Shown: one piece after another, positions 9,973 to 21,700 of the stretch
Layout of the letters: every line of letters starts with the position of its first letter
Position numbering within the stretch: the first letter of the stretch is position 1
From: Okapia johnstoni
Taxonomy: Eukaryota > Chordata > Mammalia > Artiodactyla > Giraffidae
DNA: 64,000 nt
Direction: 5' to 3'
Assembly (NCBI GenBank): GCA_024291935.2
Contig: CM044321.1
Location: 59,390,985 to 59,454,984 of the forward strand
Translations under genes and position numbers: made by a program
Notes under the pieces: generated by a model
The model's input: only the letters and a program-made list of their open reading frames with translations
Told to the model about the DNA's origin: nothing
Database searches by the model: none

Positions 9973-11291
9973 AAATGAAGACTAGACAGTCAGTGAAGCT
10001 GGGGTGGGGAGTCTTGTAAACATCAGGGTTCTGATCTCTGGGGTTCCCTGCATTCAGTGAAATTTAGCAAGATGTACACCTGCTCTTGGATTAATAGAGC
10101 CCCAGTGGAGCAGACAGAACTCAGACCAGCACAAGAGCCAAGTGTGACCTTTGTCTAGCAGACAAAATGATTAAAAAAAAAAAAATCACACCCCTAAAAC
10201 TTAATATGGTCTCAGTAATATTCAACTATTAAGCAATCCATATTCAAGTTTCCCTTAATGTGCTAATAAAAGTTCTTTATAGCTGCTTTTAAAAAATCTA
10301 GGACTCCGTTAACACTAAATAATTCATTTGTTTGTCATATTGTCTTAGTCTCTAATCTAGATGACAGGATGGAGGAATAAATAGGTTCACCTATGGGGAC
10401 TGCAAGTCTTTGTGACACAAAATGACAGGAAAGTGACAAACGGTCTTTAAATTTTATTTTCACAATTAGAAAAGTCTCAGTGTTCCATTTATTTATTTTT
10501 CATCTTGTGGGTGGATATCTCTTTTATATAAGCATAAATGCTGATTGGGCCTCAACTAATCAACTCTACGGGGTTCTGATTCCGCCTGGGTATGTGGGAT
10601 GAAATCATACTTTTTCTAATTTGATCACTAGGCTTTGGGTGTACTGTACATCCTGATGCCTTATGGTTTTTATTTTTATTTTTTGTCTCTGAAAACTCTG
10701 TGCGCTCAGAGAGAAGCTTTCAAAATCATTTATCTTAAGCTCCCCAGCTGCTGCCTCTGAGTATGTGTGTCCAGCTAGAAGATGAAATTCCTAAGAACAA
10801 ATCAAATCTGACTGCTAAACCTTCATCTGGCTAGATAATTCAGACTTCCTGATAGAATTTCCAGAGTGAAATGGGAAAAAGGGACCCTTCATTGTGACCA
10901 CCTACTATGTATCAGGTGCTCTGACACCTTGTAAACATCAACTCCCATCTGTTATCTCTATTTGATAAATAGGGAAACACATCTGCGGGAGGTCCAGTTA
11001 TTGACAGTAAGAGGCAAAGATAAGATGTGTTTAGTTTACTAGTGACTTAGATCAGATGAGCCATTTCTCCATGACTAGTAAAGTTTTATATGCCAGAGAT
11101 TGCTAATTATCCCCCAGTAATCATTCTCCTTTCTCTCTCAATTTTAGCGAAACAAATGGTTTCCCCGAATCAAGGTTACATTTCCCAGCCTTCCTTACAG
11201 CACAGTGTAGTCACGTAACAAATTTCTGATGAATAGGAAGTGGAAGTGATGTGAGCTTCTTCTAGGTTGCTCCATTGAAAGAAAAGAACTT
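9973..11291. other. Intergenic stretch with one MIR and a poly(A) tract
   Basis: Includes an A13 tract at about 10168-10180, a MIR-like core at 10895-11000 and, at 11110-11275, a piece resembling a common old mammalian repeat ('acatttcccagccttcctta') that I could not assign. No gene seen. Confidence 0.4.
10895..11000 (+). repeat. MIR
   Basis: 'gaccacctactatgtatcaggtgctctgacacc' followed by 'ttgataaatagggaaaca' is the typical MIR 5'-to-core progression. Confidence 0.65.
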
Positions 11292-11665
11292 TCCATTGGT
11301 CTATAGATCTTTTATTCCTGTTTGCATTACTGCAACTTTATAATATATTTTAAAATCAGGAAGTGTTATGCCTCCAACTTTGTTCTTCTTTCTTAGGATT
11401 GATTTGGCTATTTGTGGTCTTTTGTGGTTCCACATGAGTTGTGGAATTTGTTTTCTATTTCTGTAAAAAAAACAAAGCCTTTGGAATTTTTGTAGGGATT
11501 GCATTGAATTTGTAGATTGCTTTGGGTAGTATGAATATTTAAACAATACTAAGTCTTCCAATCCATGAACACAGATGGCTCCCCATTTGTTGCTCTTAAC
11601 TTTTTTCATCAATGTTTTATAGTGTTTAGTATATAAATTTTTACCTCCTTAGTTAAGTTTATTCC
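11292..11665 (-). mobile_element. L1 ORF2, inverted 5' segment of a twin-primed insertion
   Basis: Read on the minus strand this is L1 ORF2 C-terminal region ('aacaaagttggaggcataac...', 'tctatagaccaatgg'). It breaks exactly where the + segment starting near 11671 takes up ('aacaaaacatagagcccaga'). The two pieces abut in opposite orientation, the signature of twin priming. Confidence 0.8.
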
Positions 11666-12392
11666 TATAGAACAAAACATAGAGCCCAGAAATAAATCCA
11701 CATGTATATGGTCAGTTAATTTTCAACAAGAGAGTCAAGAATGCACGATAGGGAAAGGATAGTCTCTTCAATAAATGTTGGAAAAACTGGATATCCACAT
11801 GTAACACAATGAAATTGGACCCATATATATATATACCATAACCCATAACATATACCATAAAATCAACTTGAAATAATTTAAAGACTTAAATGTGAGACCT
11901 GAAACTGTAAAATTCTTAGAAGAAAATACGGAAGGGAAGTTTCATAACATTGGTTTTAGCAATGATTTCATAGATAAGATACTAAAAGTACAGGCAACAA
12001 AAATGAATATAAACAAGGGTATGAAAGAGAAAGTCGATCAGTCGTGTCTGACTCTTTGCGACCCCATGGACTGTGAAATTCTCCAGGCCAGAATACTAGA
12101 GTGGGTAGCCTTTCCCTTCTCCAGGGGATCTTCCCAACCCAGGGATCGAACCCAGGTCTCCTGTATTGCAGTCAGATTCTTTACCAGCTGAGCCACAACA
12201 AGGGAGACTACATTAAACTAAAAAGCTTTTGCACAGCAAAGGAAACAGTCAACACAGTGACAAGGCAACCCGCAGAATGGGAGAAAGTGTTTGCAAATTA
12301 TAAATCAAATAGGAGTTAATACCCAAAATACATAAAGAATCTGTACAGCTCAACAGTAAAACAAAACCAAGCAATCCAGTTTAAAATCATTC
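11666..12392 (+). mobile_element. L1 ORF2, direct segment of the same insertion
   Basis: Continues L1 ORF2 from 'aacaaaacatagagcccag' through 'gtcagttaattttcaacaag', 'tggaaaaactggatatccacatg' and, after a SINE at 12021-12200, 'aaaagcttttgcacagcaaagg' to 'caatccagtttaaaa'. It ends early, at an internal A-rich site of L1. Stops and frameshifts throughout. Confidence 0.82.
12021..12200 (-). mobile_element. Bov-tA type SINE nested in L1
   Basis: Reverse SINE from 'gaaagagaaagtcgatcag' to 'gagccaca'. L1 sequence is continuous across it, and 'acaaggg' flanks both sides as a target-site duplication. Younger than the L1. Confidence 0.92.
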
Positions 12393-12481
12393 CCATCACT
12401 AATCCATATTGTTCATGGTCCTTATCCTGAATTTTGATCAGGCTCTACATGTTAGCACCCTCAGAATCCTACAACTCCCAC

Positions 12482-12611
12482 AAAACGATGCTTACCGGCT
12501 TTGATTTCTTCATTGGCTTCCAGGTGGTAAACTGAGTCATAGTGGTTTCCTCTGGCCCACTGCTTGCTCCCTTGCTGAAAGCGAACAATGAGAGTGTAGT
12601 CATAGGGATCG
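12482..12611 (-). other. Unrecognised exon-like ORF
   Basis: On the minus strand an open frame of about 40 codons ends exactly at a consensus donor (CCG|GTAAG, donor GT at 12494-12495). It starts after a T-rich tract and a possible acceptor 'ggaaaag|CTTCG'. The peptide, containing FDPYDYTLIVRFQQGS and WARGNHYDSVYHLE, looks like a folded domain and not like any repeat around it. The acceptor is weak (the pyrimidine tract is separated from the AG by about 14 nt), so it could be an orphan, a decayed exon or a chance frame. In human, the neighbour upstream of FAM124A is a minus-strand gene (C13orf42). Whether this belongs to it is a guess. Confidence 0.35.
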
Positions 12612-13010
12612 AAGCTTTTCCAGCGCAGTTGAAAAAGAAACAAAACATTAGGAAAATGCTGCTTCTGATCTAATTACTCTCGCTTAGTCCTGATCACTTC
12701 TTTGTGATATCATCAGAATCCCCCAAGTTATCTCTAGATAGAAACGTCTACCTTTGGCTGAGGCAGCCTTTGATTTACTGAGTTTCTACACCTGGCCAAG
12801 CAGCACACAGACTATAGAGCCAATCCCAGGGCCACCCACAAGTTGATTAAAACACAATGGACCCACATCAGGAATAACTAAGGCACACATCAACATCCTG
12901 AAATCACACAGCTGTGTGTTGTGTCTGAAGGCGAGTTACCTTCTCCATCACTTTTCCAAATGGTCTCTTCACAAGCTGTGAACTTCAGACCCTGGAACTG
13001 AATTCCCATG

Positions 13011-13275
13011 CCTTGAATGATGGGCTTCCCTGGTGGTTCAGCAGCAAAGAATCTGCCTGCCATGCAGGAGATGTGGGTTTGATCCCCGGGTCAGGAAGCT
13101 CCCCTGGAGGAGGGCATGGCAACCCTCTCCAGTATTCTTGCCTGGAGAGTCCCTTGGACAGAGGAGCCTGGCGGGCTGCAGTCCATGGGGTTGCGATGTG
13201 GTCCATGTGTCCAAGTCATGGTCCAGTCCATGTTTGACTGAAGTGACTTAGCAAGCACGCACTCCTTGAATGATG
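13011..13275. repeat. 12-bp target-site duplication around SINE
   Basis: Perfect direct repeat ccttgaatgatg at 13011-13022 and 13264-13275 brackets the SINE, marking its insertion site exactly. Confidence 0.85.
13023..13263 (+). mobile_element. Bov-tA type SINE
   Basis: Forward SINE from 'ggcttccctggtggttcag' to 'cttagcaagcacgcac'. The Bov-A end is rearranged: after 'catggggttgcgatg' it reads 'tggtccatgtgtccaagtca' before resuming 'gactgaagtgac'. A small internal duplication of the 'gtccatg' motif has occurred. Confidence 0.9.
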
Positions 13276-13370
13276 CTGGACTTTCTAAATTCCTTGCACA
13301 CTCTGCCTTGGCTGGTAAAAATTCTACCTTCACAAGAGATACATTAAGCTCCGGACATTCCATTTCCAGG

Positions 13371-13578
13371 TCCAACTCTTTGCAGATCTTCCCAACCCAG
13401 GGATCGAACCCAGATCTCCTGCATTGCAGGTGGATTCTTTACCATCTGAGCCACTGGGGAAGCCCAAGAGTACTGGAATGGTTAGCCTTCCCTTCTCCAG
13501 GGGATCTTCTCAACCCAAGAATCGACCTGGGGTCTCCTGCAGGCGGATCCTTTACCAGCTGAGCTATCAGAGAAGCCC
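13371..13578 (-). mobile_element. Dimeric half-SINEs (tRNA-head tandem)
   Basis: Two reverse-oriented tRNA-like heads in tandem. One ends 'gagccactggggaagccc' (13465) and is followed directly by 'aagagtactggaatgg' and a second head ending 'gagctatcagagaagccc' (13577). The same arrangement, in the other orientation, occurs at 22197-22434. Confidence 0.8.
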
Positions 13579-13639
13579 CATAGTATCTCATACTTGATAT
13601 TAATTCAACAAATAGAGGTTAGTATTATTTATCCCGACA

Positions 13640-13885
13640 AAATACAGAAGTGGTTAAAAACTTGAGCTTTTGTATCAGACATGAATTAGTATTCACATCA
13701 GTTCTGTGATTTGGGAAAACATGTTTAACTTCCTAAATTTGTTTCTGTGACTAGAAAGTATTAGTGAAAATGCATGTACTTCTTGTTGAGAGGATTAGGG
13801 TTGATGTTTGTAAAGCACTCAGCACTTGGAATGTGCTTACTAAATGGTAACTTATTTTACTTGATGTTGCTATTATTATTATTAC
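13640..13885 (+). repeat. MIR
   Basis: 'tctgtgatttgggaaaacatgtttaacttcct...gaggattagggtt...gtaaagcactcagcacttgg...aaatggtaac' is the full MIR order ending in a short (att)n run. Confidence 0.7.
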
Positions 13886-14222
13886 TGGGCACCCTCCCAA
13901 GTACAGGTTCAGAATGCTCTTTCTCTTAGCAGAATTAACTACCACGTCAGTCAGAGACAACTCCAGGCCTTGGGGCCCATGTTTCCATGTTGCCCACCCT
14001 ATAGCTGAGTCCTGGATTTGAGGATGAGAAAGGGTTTCCATTTCTTGATTTTTGTGGCCTCTGAAAAATGTCTTGGTTACCACACCCAATCTTCAGGGTG
14101 ACGAAGCAAGCTGTCAGCCACGATGATTTCTTCTTCACAGGTGGGAGAGTGGCCGTGGAAACTTTGAGCCTAAGGTTATGGAGGCTTATAGGGCTGAAAG
14201 CCCAGAAAAAAATTCTGTGCTT

Positions 14223-14398
14223 ATCTGCCCTTTTTTTGTGTGTGCGCTAGGTCTTAATTTGGCATCCAGGATTTTTATCTGCCACGTGTGAACTCTTAGT
14301 TGCTGCATATGGGGTCTAGTTCCCCAGCTAGGGATTGAACCCAGGCCCCCTGCATTGGGAGCATGGAGTCTTAGCCACTGGGCCACCAGGGAAGTCCT
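14223..14398 (-). mobile_element. CHR-type SINE
   Basis: Reverse CHR copy: poly-T start, 'actcttagttgctgcatatgg', 'gggattgaacccagg', ending 'ccaccagggaagtcct'. Accounts for the local minus-strand ORF. Confidence 0.78.
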
Positions 14399-14399
14399 C

Positions 14400-15299
14400 A
14401 ATGCTAACCATGTTTAAGTGAACCAGTAAAGATTATCATTGTCACTCAGGAAATGAGGTCTCTGCCATACACTCCATGCTAACACTCACTGATAAATTGA
14501 AGGCTACCAAATGCTCTTCAAGTTTTTCTGTTCTCAGACCAGACAATTGCACTTTCCTGTGAAAATGTGGGAGCAATTTTGAGGTTTTTAGCTTCCAAAC
14601 CTGTCAGAAGTCCCTTTGATTTCCCTGCATTTCCACCTGTGTACTTTCTGATATCTAGCAGTATGGTCATTGTATGTAACTCACGCCAACTCACTTGCAG
14701 TTGGGGGTTCATGTGAATACTTTTTCACCTGGCTTTTATGGTAGGTATTGTCTGCTCATGTGGATTTGTATTTCTACTGGCATTCCATCCCATCCCATCC
14801 CATTCCGTTGCACAGTCACATGGTGTGGATATCCTTGGTGAATGATCCGCAAATTTGGTGACTGAAAAAAATAGTGGTCATCACTCTACAAGACATACTC
14901 AGACGAGCTGTAGATGAATTGAGATGAATGTTAAAATGTAAACATAATGAAAAGATAGTATGTAATGATATATCATGTTTATTAAGAGAATGTTGGTTTT
15001 CTAAGATTAAAACTCTAGAATAACAAAAACATGAAAAACATCCATATAAAATTTCAAAACCTGACATAAAAGAGTGACAAACAAATTAAGCAATATATAA
15101 CAAGAAAAATATTAACAGTTAATATGGCAGGATTAATCTTACTAAAGGATTGATAATAAAAAGGTTATTAGTAAAGGACTAATAATTTTAATATATAAAT
15201 ACCATGGAACAAATCAATACGGATGATACTAAAACCTATGGAAAAATGAGCATAAAGCATGAACATGTAATTTGTTGTAAAAGAAATACAAAGACTAAT
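14400..15299. other. AT-rich intergenic stretch
   Basis: No gene or assignable repeat seen. It contains a short (catcc)n run at 14786-14803 and becomes strongly AT-rich after 14900. It may hold unrecognised old LINE sequence. Confidence 0.4.
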
Positions 15300-15612
15300 A
15301 AACACATGAGTAATTGTTAACCTCTCTAGTAAGCAAAAATTTGCAAATTAAAACAATATTATAATATCTTTTCCCCCCAAAATTTCCAATATTTAAAAAC
15401 CAGGTATTGTCTTTACCTAGCTTTCTAGGTATGCTGAAGGACTGGCATGTGCAAGGACTGCTGTTGAGAATTAAATTAGTACAGTATTTCTGGATGACAA
15501 TTTGTATTAAAGGGGGGGATGGTAATCATTTTGTAATATGTAAGTATATCAAATGAACATGTGCACCTTAAAGTTACACAATGTTTTATGGCAAGTATAT
15601 TTCAATAACCTG
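15300..15612 (+). mobile_element. Old L1 3' end
   Basis: 'gcaaaaatttgcaaattaaaac' followed by 'gatggtaatcattttgtaatatg...catgtgcaccttaaagtta...tatttcaataa' resembles the L1M-type 3' UTR on the + strand. Degenerate. Confidence 0.6.
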
Positions 15613-15714
15613 GAGTGGGGGTGGGCAAGAACACAGTGCCACTCTATAGTCTTGCCAAAAAGATTAAATGTGTGTCTGATCAAGACTTTTGGTTCAACTA
15701 CCAATTTGCGTGCG

Positions 15715-15925
15715 TGTGTGCTAACCAGTAGCTCAGTGGTAAAAAATCTCCTTGTGATGCAGGAGCCACAGGAGACTCAGGTTTGATCCCTGGGTGGGGA
15801 AGATCCCCTGGAGAAGGGAATGGCAACCCACTCCAGTATTCTTGCCTGGAGAATCCCATGGACAGAGGAGCCTGGCAGGCTACAGTCCATAGGGTCACAA
15901 AGAGTCAGACGACATGACTAAAACG
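15715..15925 (+). mobile_element. Bov-tA type SINE
   Basis: Forward SINE with a diverged head ('ctaaccagtagctcagtgg'), B-box-like 'gtttgatccctggg' and Bov-A end 'cagacgacatgac'. The tail is short. Confidence 0.9.
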
Positions 15926-16629
15926 ATGTAGCATGGCCGCAGACTGACCAAAACTTTGAGTCCAACTATTAAGTTGCAGGACACACAAAAGACAGAGGAG
16001 CATTTGGCTTGGGTCAGTTTCCAGCCTTTTCTAATTCTCCCTCTTCCTTTCTTCCCTCCCTCCAGCATCCAGGTTAAACACGCATCTGATCATGTTTATA
16101 TATGATCCATAAAACTATAGGAGCCATAAAACTGCAGGAACCTTGTGTGTGGGGCTCCCTCAACAGTGAGACCACTCCCAGGTCTGCACTGATCCACTTG
16201 CCAGGCGTGTTCATTCCATGAGGAACAGTGGAATGGGGGAGGGGGGTCGGTGCCGTCTCCGGGTTTGTCCTCTTGCTTATATCACAGTAAGTGATGAAAG
16301 GCTTTGCTGTTACTTTCTTGTTGCTTGTTACTTTAGTCACCACTCTAACACCTGACAGCTCAGCTCTCTACAGCTCAGCTGATCTCCTGACAAAACACAC
16401 AACCATGATAATCACGCTTTAAAGATACTTGGCGTTAATTTTAGATCCAAGATCCCACATCATTATGAACTATTTCTGCACTTAGTAATAAATGCTTTCA
16501 TGCTTGTTAAATCTCCTAAACCACCTGCTACAGCCAGACAACTTTATATTCTAATATAGGTAACTATAGGCCTGACATCTTGTCTGAAGTCTGCTAGCAA
16601 TAGATATAAACCTCCCTATACACACGTAG

Positions 16630-16850
16630 GGATGTCTCAAGTGGTCCTAGTGGTAAAGAACGCGCAGGAGACCTAAGAGAAGCGGGTTCAATTCCTGGGT
16701 TGGATCCAAGATGCCCCAGAGGAGGGCATGGCAACCTACTCCAGTATTCTTGCCTGGAGAACTGCATGGACAGAGGAGCCTGGTGGCCTTCAGTCCACAG
16801 GGTCGCACAGAGTGGGACATTACTGAAGTGACTTAACACACATACACACA
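16630..16850 (+). mobile_element. Bov-tA type SINE
   Basis: Forward SINE from 'gatgtctcaagtggtcctagtgg' to 'gacttaacacacatac', followed by an (ac)n-like tail. Head of the 'ggtcctagtggtaaagaa' type. Confidence 0.9.
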
Positions 16851-18075
16851 TAGATATATGTGTTAACCTGAGCCTCCTCTGTTGTTCCTATGTCATGTCC
16901 ATTAATATTCCCTGAGTTCCTTCCAGATATTTCTCTTCCTGTCCTTGACAGCACTTCCATGAGTCTTATCTTATTTACCATTCAGGCTAAACCTGTAATG
17001 AAATGGAAATACATTTCCACATCATCCCTTCCTTCAGGGGAAACATCCTTCCTACAATCAAGGTTGTCAAGGTGGGAACGATACCGACCACACTTTAGTT
17101 CTAGGGTTGGGTATGTGACCGGAGCGTGGCAAGTGGAGGGCTCTAGCCCTGTGGTCATAATAATGGTTTCAGAGATGGGCATGTAAGCCAAGCTGAATTA
17201 CAATCTTCCCAATGATTTTTTTTTTTTTTTTGGCCATAGATATGGGGAAAGATTCTTCTTCTGGGATCTTTAGTCCTAAAGTCTATAAGTTCAAGCTGCT
17301 TTGAGTTTGAAACTTTCCTTGACTAGAAAAAAAATTGTCTGCTCTAGGAATGAGTAAGGGCAACACTCAAAGGAAATAGAAGAAGAAACTAAAGAGATTG
17401 GAAAGTTGACTCCTTGGGTCCAATTATACCCAAAGTGTACCTCAATTTTACAGTGACATGAATCGATAAGTTCATTTTCCTTTGTTTTAAATCAGTGTGA
17501 GTTGAGTTTGTCACTTGCAAACACAAAAATTCTGATTAATACACACAGGACAGCACAGTTGTATGTTTATTTAACATAACGCTTTCCTGGATAATTGTGT
17601 TAATGAGGCAAGATCTGACATTAAAACTGTAAAATGAAGATAATAGCATTCAATTAATTCTGTCACATATTCATTTATTCAATTGTCATTATGGAGGGTA
17701 AGATTTGAGAGGGAGGATAAGAAGTCTTTTATAGCAGAAAGCTCTGATAACTGGATTGCAAAATTCTAATCTCTGTAAGATGAATATGGCTATTTCTGCT
17801 TGAGAAATGAGTGGTTTCTGCCCAGTTTTGAATTTTTGCCTTATTGTGTGCTCTGAATCAGTACTTCTATGAATGGAAAATATTAATTCTCATCAGAGCC
17901 CATTTGAATTCTGACAATAGTTGTGATTTGTATTTGCATCTAATTACATTTTACTAAAAGGGACAAAATTGAATTCAGTAGAGACTGAATCCTATTGAAT
18001 CCTGAAGAGATACAGGAGTCTACAAAAAATTAGAGGAAGAGTCTGATGGAGTTAGAAAAGAGTAGGTGCTTGAGG
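16851..18075. other. Intergenic stretch, partly old repeat
   Basis: The part around 16890-17210 resembles a common old mammalian repeat ('gggtatgtgaccggagcgtgg') that I cannot name. A T16 run sits at 17217-17232. From 17330 to 18060 I see only AT-rich single-copy sequence. Confidence 0.4.
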
Positions 18076-18292
18076 GGGCTTCCCTGGGGGCTTGGATGGT
18101 AGAGAATCCATCTACAATGCAGGAGACCTGGGTTCGATCCCAGGGTTGGGAAGATCCCCTGGAGGAGGGCATGGCAACCCACTGCAGTATTCTTGCCTAG
18201 AGAATCCCCATGGTAGAGGAGCTTGGCGGGCTACAGTCCGTAGGGTCTCAAGAGTCAGACATGACTAAGCAATGAAGCACAGCACAGCACAA
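18076..18292 (+). mobile_element. Bov-tA type SINE
   Basis: Forward SINE from 'gggcttccctgggggcttgg' to 'gactaagcaatgaag', ending in a short (cagca)n run. Confidence 0.92.
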
Positions 18293-18686
18293 ATACTTGA
18301 GGAACATCGAGTTTCACCACCTGAATGTAAGGCAAGATATGACACTCATGCCGATGTCAGCATCTCTCGGGTGCCCAGTAAATACACACAGACACATACT
18401 TGCATGCTGTTAAACACAACATTCACGCACATGCACACTCATATACACATGATCTCAGGTGCTCTTTGTCTCTTTCTAGCTCCTTAAACACCTAGACATT
18501 ACTGGCCACATTTATTATCCAAACACTTAAAAGAATGATTTAAAAAGCTACAAAATGTTAACATGCCTACTGATATGCTCATTTCATCTATCCTCTGTGA
18601 TCCACTCCAGACCTTAAACATCTTTAAAACAAACGCTGTACAATTTATGAAAAACATACCACACCCACCCCAAATATTTGATGGCT

Positions 18687-18898
18687 GGCTTTCCCTGGTG
18701 GCTCAAACAGTAAAGAATCCGCCTGCAATGCGAGAGACCTGGGTTTAGTTCCTGGGTGGGGAAGATCCCCTGGAGAAGGGAACAGCTACCCACTCCAGAA
18801 TTCTTGCCTGGAGAATCCCATGGATAGGGGAGCCTGGTGGGCTACAGTCCATGGGGTCACAAAGAGTCAGACAACACTGAGCGACCAACACTTTCACT
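18687..18898 (+). mobile_element. Bov-tA type SINE
   Basis: Forward SINE from 'ggctttccctggtggctcaa' to 'gagcgaccaacactttcac'. Complete and little diverged. Confidence 0.93.
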
Positions 18899-19124
18899 TC
18901 AGATATTTTATACAAAAATCTATGATATTGTTTCCCACATGCTGCTGGGGGTGGAAATAACTTTATTTGAAGAAGTTTCATGATGGTCCCGATGCCTCTG
19001 TTTCTTGCATTCATTTAATCTCAACCAGTTTGTCAATGGTTCCAAAGTCCTGCTGCATATCAGTATTCACTGGGGAGGCTTTTTGGGAATCCAGGTGTGG
19101 AAACCTCTACTCTACACCCCAGTC

Positions 19125-19275
19125 AATCAGTGTGGTCTGAGGACCAGCAGCAATGGCATCACCTGGGAGCATCTGAGAAATGAGGTCAGTGTGGCTCCAC
19201 TGCAGACATAATGAATCAAACTCTGCAACAAAGATCCCCAGGTGGGTCTATGTGCACATTAGTGTCCAAGAAGCA
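19125..19275 (+). mobile_element. MER5A-like DNA transposon remnant
   Basis: 'cagtgtggtctgaggaccagcagcaatggcatcacctggg' and 'aagatccccaggtgggtc...gcacattagtgtccaagaagcat' are the two ends of the hAT-Charlie MITE MER5A. Internally diverged. Confidence 0.75.
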
Positions 19276-20395
19276 TCTGCAGGGCATGGTTAACAAAACT
19301 AGATCCTCTGTTCTCCATTCCTATTATCCAAAATTCTGACTTCTTCTACTTCATTAAGAATGTTACAGCACACTTAAATTTGATTTATTCTTCATCTGTA
19401 CTTTGCTCCAATAAAATGTAAGTCTTTTCTTTGACTGCAGGTAAGAATAAGCCTTTAAACTTGTAAAGACCTTTTTGATGTCTCATTTTACTTTATTTTC
19501 AGAAGCAAATTCCCCACAGGTCTGCACCACCAATGTGTTCTGAGCTTTTCCCTCCTGTATCTCTTGACCTTTGCTTCCCACGTAGGTTTTACTTCCAAGG
19601 CTATTTCATCTTAGCCATGAGCTTGCCATTCATCTCCTGTTACCTACATTTTCAAAATCTTTCTTTTGACAGACCTCCTAGGCTCTTACCTGCCTTTCAT
19701 CTTTTGGGCCAGCTTTAATTTTTGGCTAATGTGGAGATCCATTTTCTCTAGGCTCTCAGGCTAGATGCGATGGCCTATTCCAACTTCACACTTCATTTCT
19801 AGGAAATTGTCTGCCAATATCCACTTTCTGGATATTCCTACTTGACTTCAAAATGTCTAGACAAAGGTGATTCATTAGTCACCTTGACACTGTATCTTTC
19901 CACTGCTGGATACTTGGTGTTACTCCAACCATCTTCTTGAGGATCCTCAATTTTCCACTTTCCAGCTGGATCTTTTGATGTTACACAGATACAGGAAAGT
20001 GAAAACACACCTAAACAGTGATTGGCTTGTTATCATGATAGCAGTAGGGAGAAAGCAATGATCATCAGAGTGTGAAGATTATTATGAAATGAATTCTGCC
20101 TCCATGTCTTCACTTCCAAAGACCTGCCCTGCTGCCCCCTTTCAGCCCCCCCTCCCCTGGTCAAACCCTGGACTAGGCCAACATCAGGAATTGTTCTGTG
20201 TTTGACACCCCGAATGCCAATTACTGTCTGAGCAAAAATCTTTTGTCTGTCAGGCTTGTATTCCCCCATCCATGACTGTTGACCCTGATTCAGGCTGAAA
20301 TCAATCGAAATCAACTCAGGCTTTCATCAGTTTCCATAGGAAATCAAGTTGCCTAAGCATGTCATCGCACCTGAGGTCATTACTGAAGATGTGAT
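19276..20395. other. Single-copy intergenic stretch
   Basis: No repeat or gene recognised over about 1.1 kb. Open frames on both strands are short and lack splice context. Confidence 0.4.
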
Positions 20396-20481
20396 GCTGC
20401 GGTGTTGCTTAGTCTTGTCCAGCTCTCTGCATTCCCATGGTCGGTAGCCTGCCAGGCTCCTCTGTCCGTGGGACTCCCTGA
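20396..20481 (-). mobile_element. Bov-A 3' fragment
   Basis: Only the Bov-A end in reverse ('ttgcttagtcttgtccagctc' to 'ctctgtccgtgggactccc'). The tRNA-like head is missing. Confidence 0.8.
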
Positions 20482-20884
20482 TTCCTCTTCCTCTCCTCCT
20501 TAAGACTACACTCAAGTTCTCCTAGCTCTTGTGTAAGGAAACTCTATTCTTGTCCCAGCTCCCACTCCCCCAAAGCCAGACTATCCATTGAAACCAAAGT
20601 CGAGTATGCTGCAGGATTTCAAGAATCAAGACAGGAAAACATATCAGTAAGGGATGAGACCAAGATTATGAAACAACAAAGGCATTCTGAGGAAAAGGAT
20701 TTGAGAAAGAAGCCACTAGAAATCAAGGTGTGGAAAAAAAATCAAGGTGTGTATGCACCCTGTGTACCAATTGCTGACCAAAGTTTTTGCATCACTGGTC
20801 CTCAGTGTACAAAAACTATATGAATTTACTACAGTTGAAGAGGGCAGTTGTCCATCCTGTAGGACTTAACAGCATAAAGGTTAG

Positions 20885-21070
20885 ATGTGAGAGCTCTGGC
20901 ATTCCACTGCTTCCTGACTAGCTAGGAACAAGTTACTTACACCCTTTGTGCCTCATCTCTAATATGGGGGTAATAAAACATCTGCCCCCAAGGGTTGTGA
21001 TGAGGGGTATATGACATCATCTATGTGAATGGCTTAGCACAGAGCCTGGCTTCAAGTAAACACCAAATAG
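20885..21070 (+). repeat. MIR
   Basis: 'gaacaagttacttacaccctttgtgcctcatctctaatatggggg...gggttgtgatgagg...cttagcacagagcctggc' follows MIR order closely. Confidence 0.72.
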
Positions 21071-21154
21071 ATTTTAGTTATAGTAAGGATCAGCATTGGC
21101 TATAAACCCTTCTCCTGAAGTACTTATCTTAAAAACAACATTTACTCGTTTGTT

Positions 21155-21700
21155 TGTTTATGCATTTCTTTTTATGGAAGTATAGTTGATTTACAAAGTT
21201 GTGTTAGTTTCTACTGTACATCAAAGTAATGCAGCTATACATATACACACATTCTTTTGGGCTTCCCTGGTGACTCAGACGGTAAAGAATCTGCCTACAA
21301 TGCAGCAGACCTGGGTTTGATCCCTGTGTAGGGACAAACCCCTGGAGAAGGGAATGGCTACCCTCTCCAGTGTTCTTGCCTGGAGAATTCGAAGGACAGA
21401 GGAGTCTGGCAGGCTATATAGTCCATGGGGTTGCAAAGAGTCGGACACCACTGAGCAACTAACACTTTCACTTTTCATGCACTTTTTTACATGTTCTTTT
21501 CCATCATGGTTTATCACAGGATTTTGAATACAGTTCCCTGTGCCACACAGTAGGACCATGTTGTTTATCCGTCTCTATATGGATGCCTCTGCTAATCCCA
21601 AACTCCCACTCCATCCTTCCCCCAGTCTCCACCCTCTTGGCAATCACAAGTATGTCCTCTACGTCTGTGAGTCCAAAACAGCATTTTGTTTTGGTAATTT
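21155..21700 (-). mobile_element. L1 3' end, split by a SINE
   Basis: Reverse ruminant L1 3' UTR: 'tatagttgatttacaaagttgtg', then (after the SINE) 'ttttccatcatggtttatcacagg', 'acagttccctgtgccacacagtagg' and 'tctgtgagtc'. The match to the L1 consensus resumes directly across the insertion. Confidence 0.75.
21259..21474 (+). mobile_element. Bov-tA type SINE nested in L1
   Basis: Forward SINE from 'gggcttccctggtgactcag' to 'gagcaactaacactttcac', inserted in the antisense L1 3' end. Confidence 0.93.

Noticed and set aside
13023..13263. tRNA gene, suggested by B-box-like ggttcgatccc sequences here and in all other SINEs
   Set aside because: These are tRNA-Glu-derived SINE heads lacking an intact cloverleaf. 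No genuine tRNA gene was recognised in the window.
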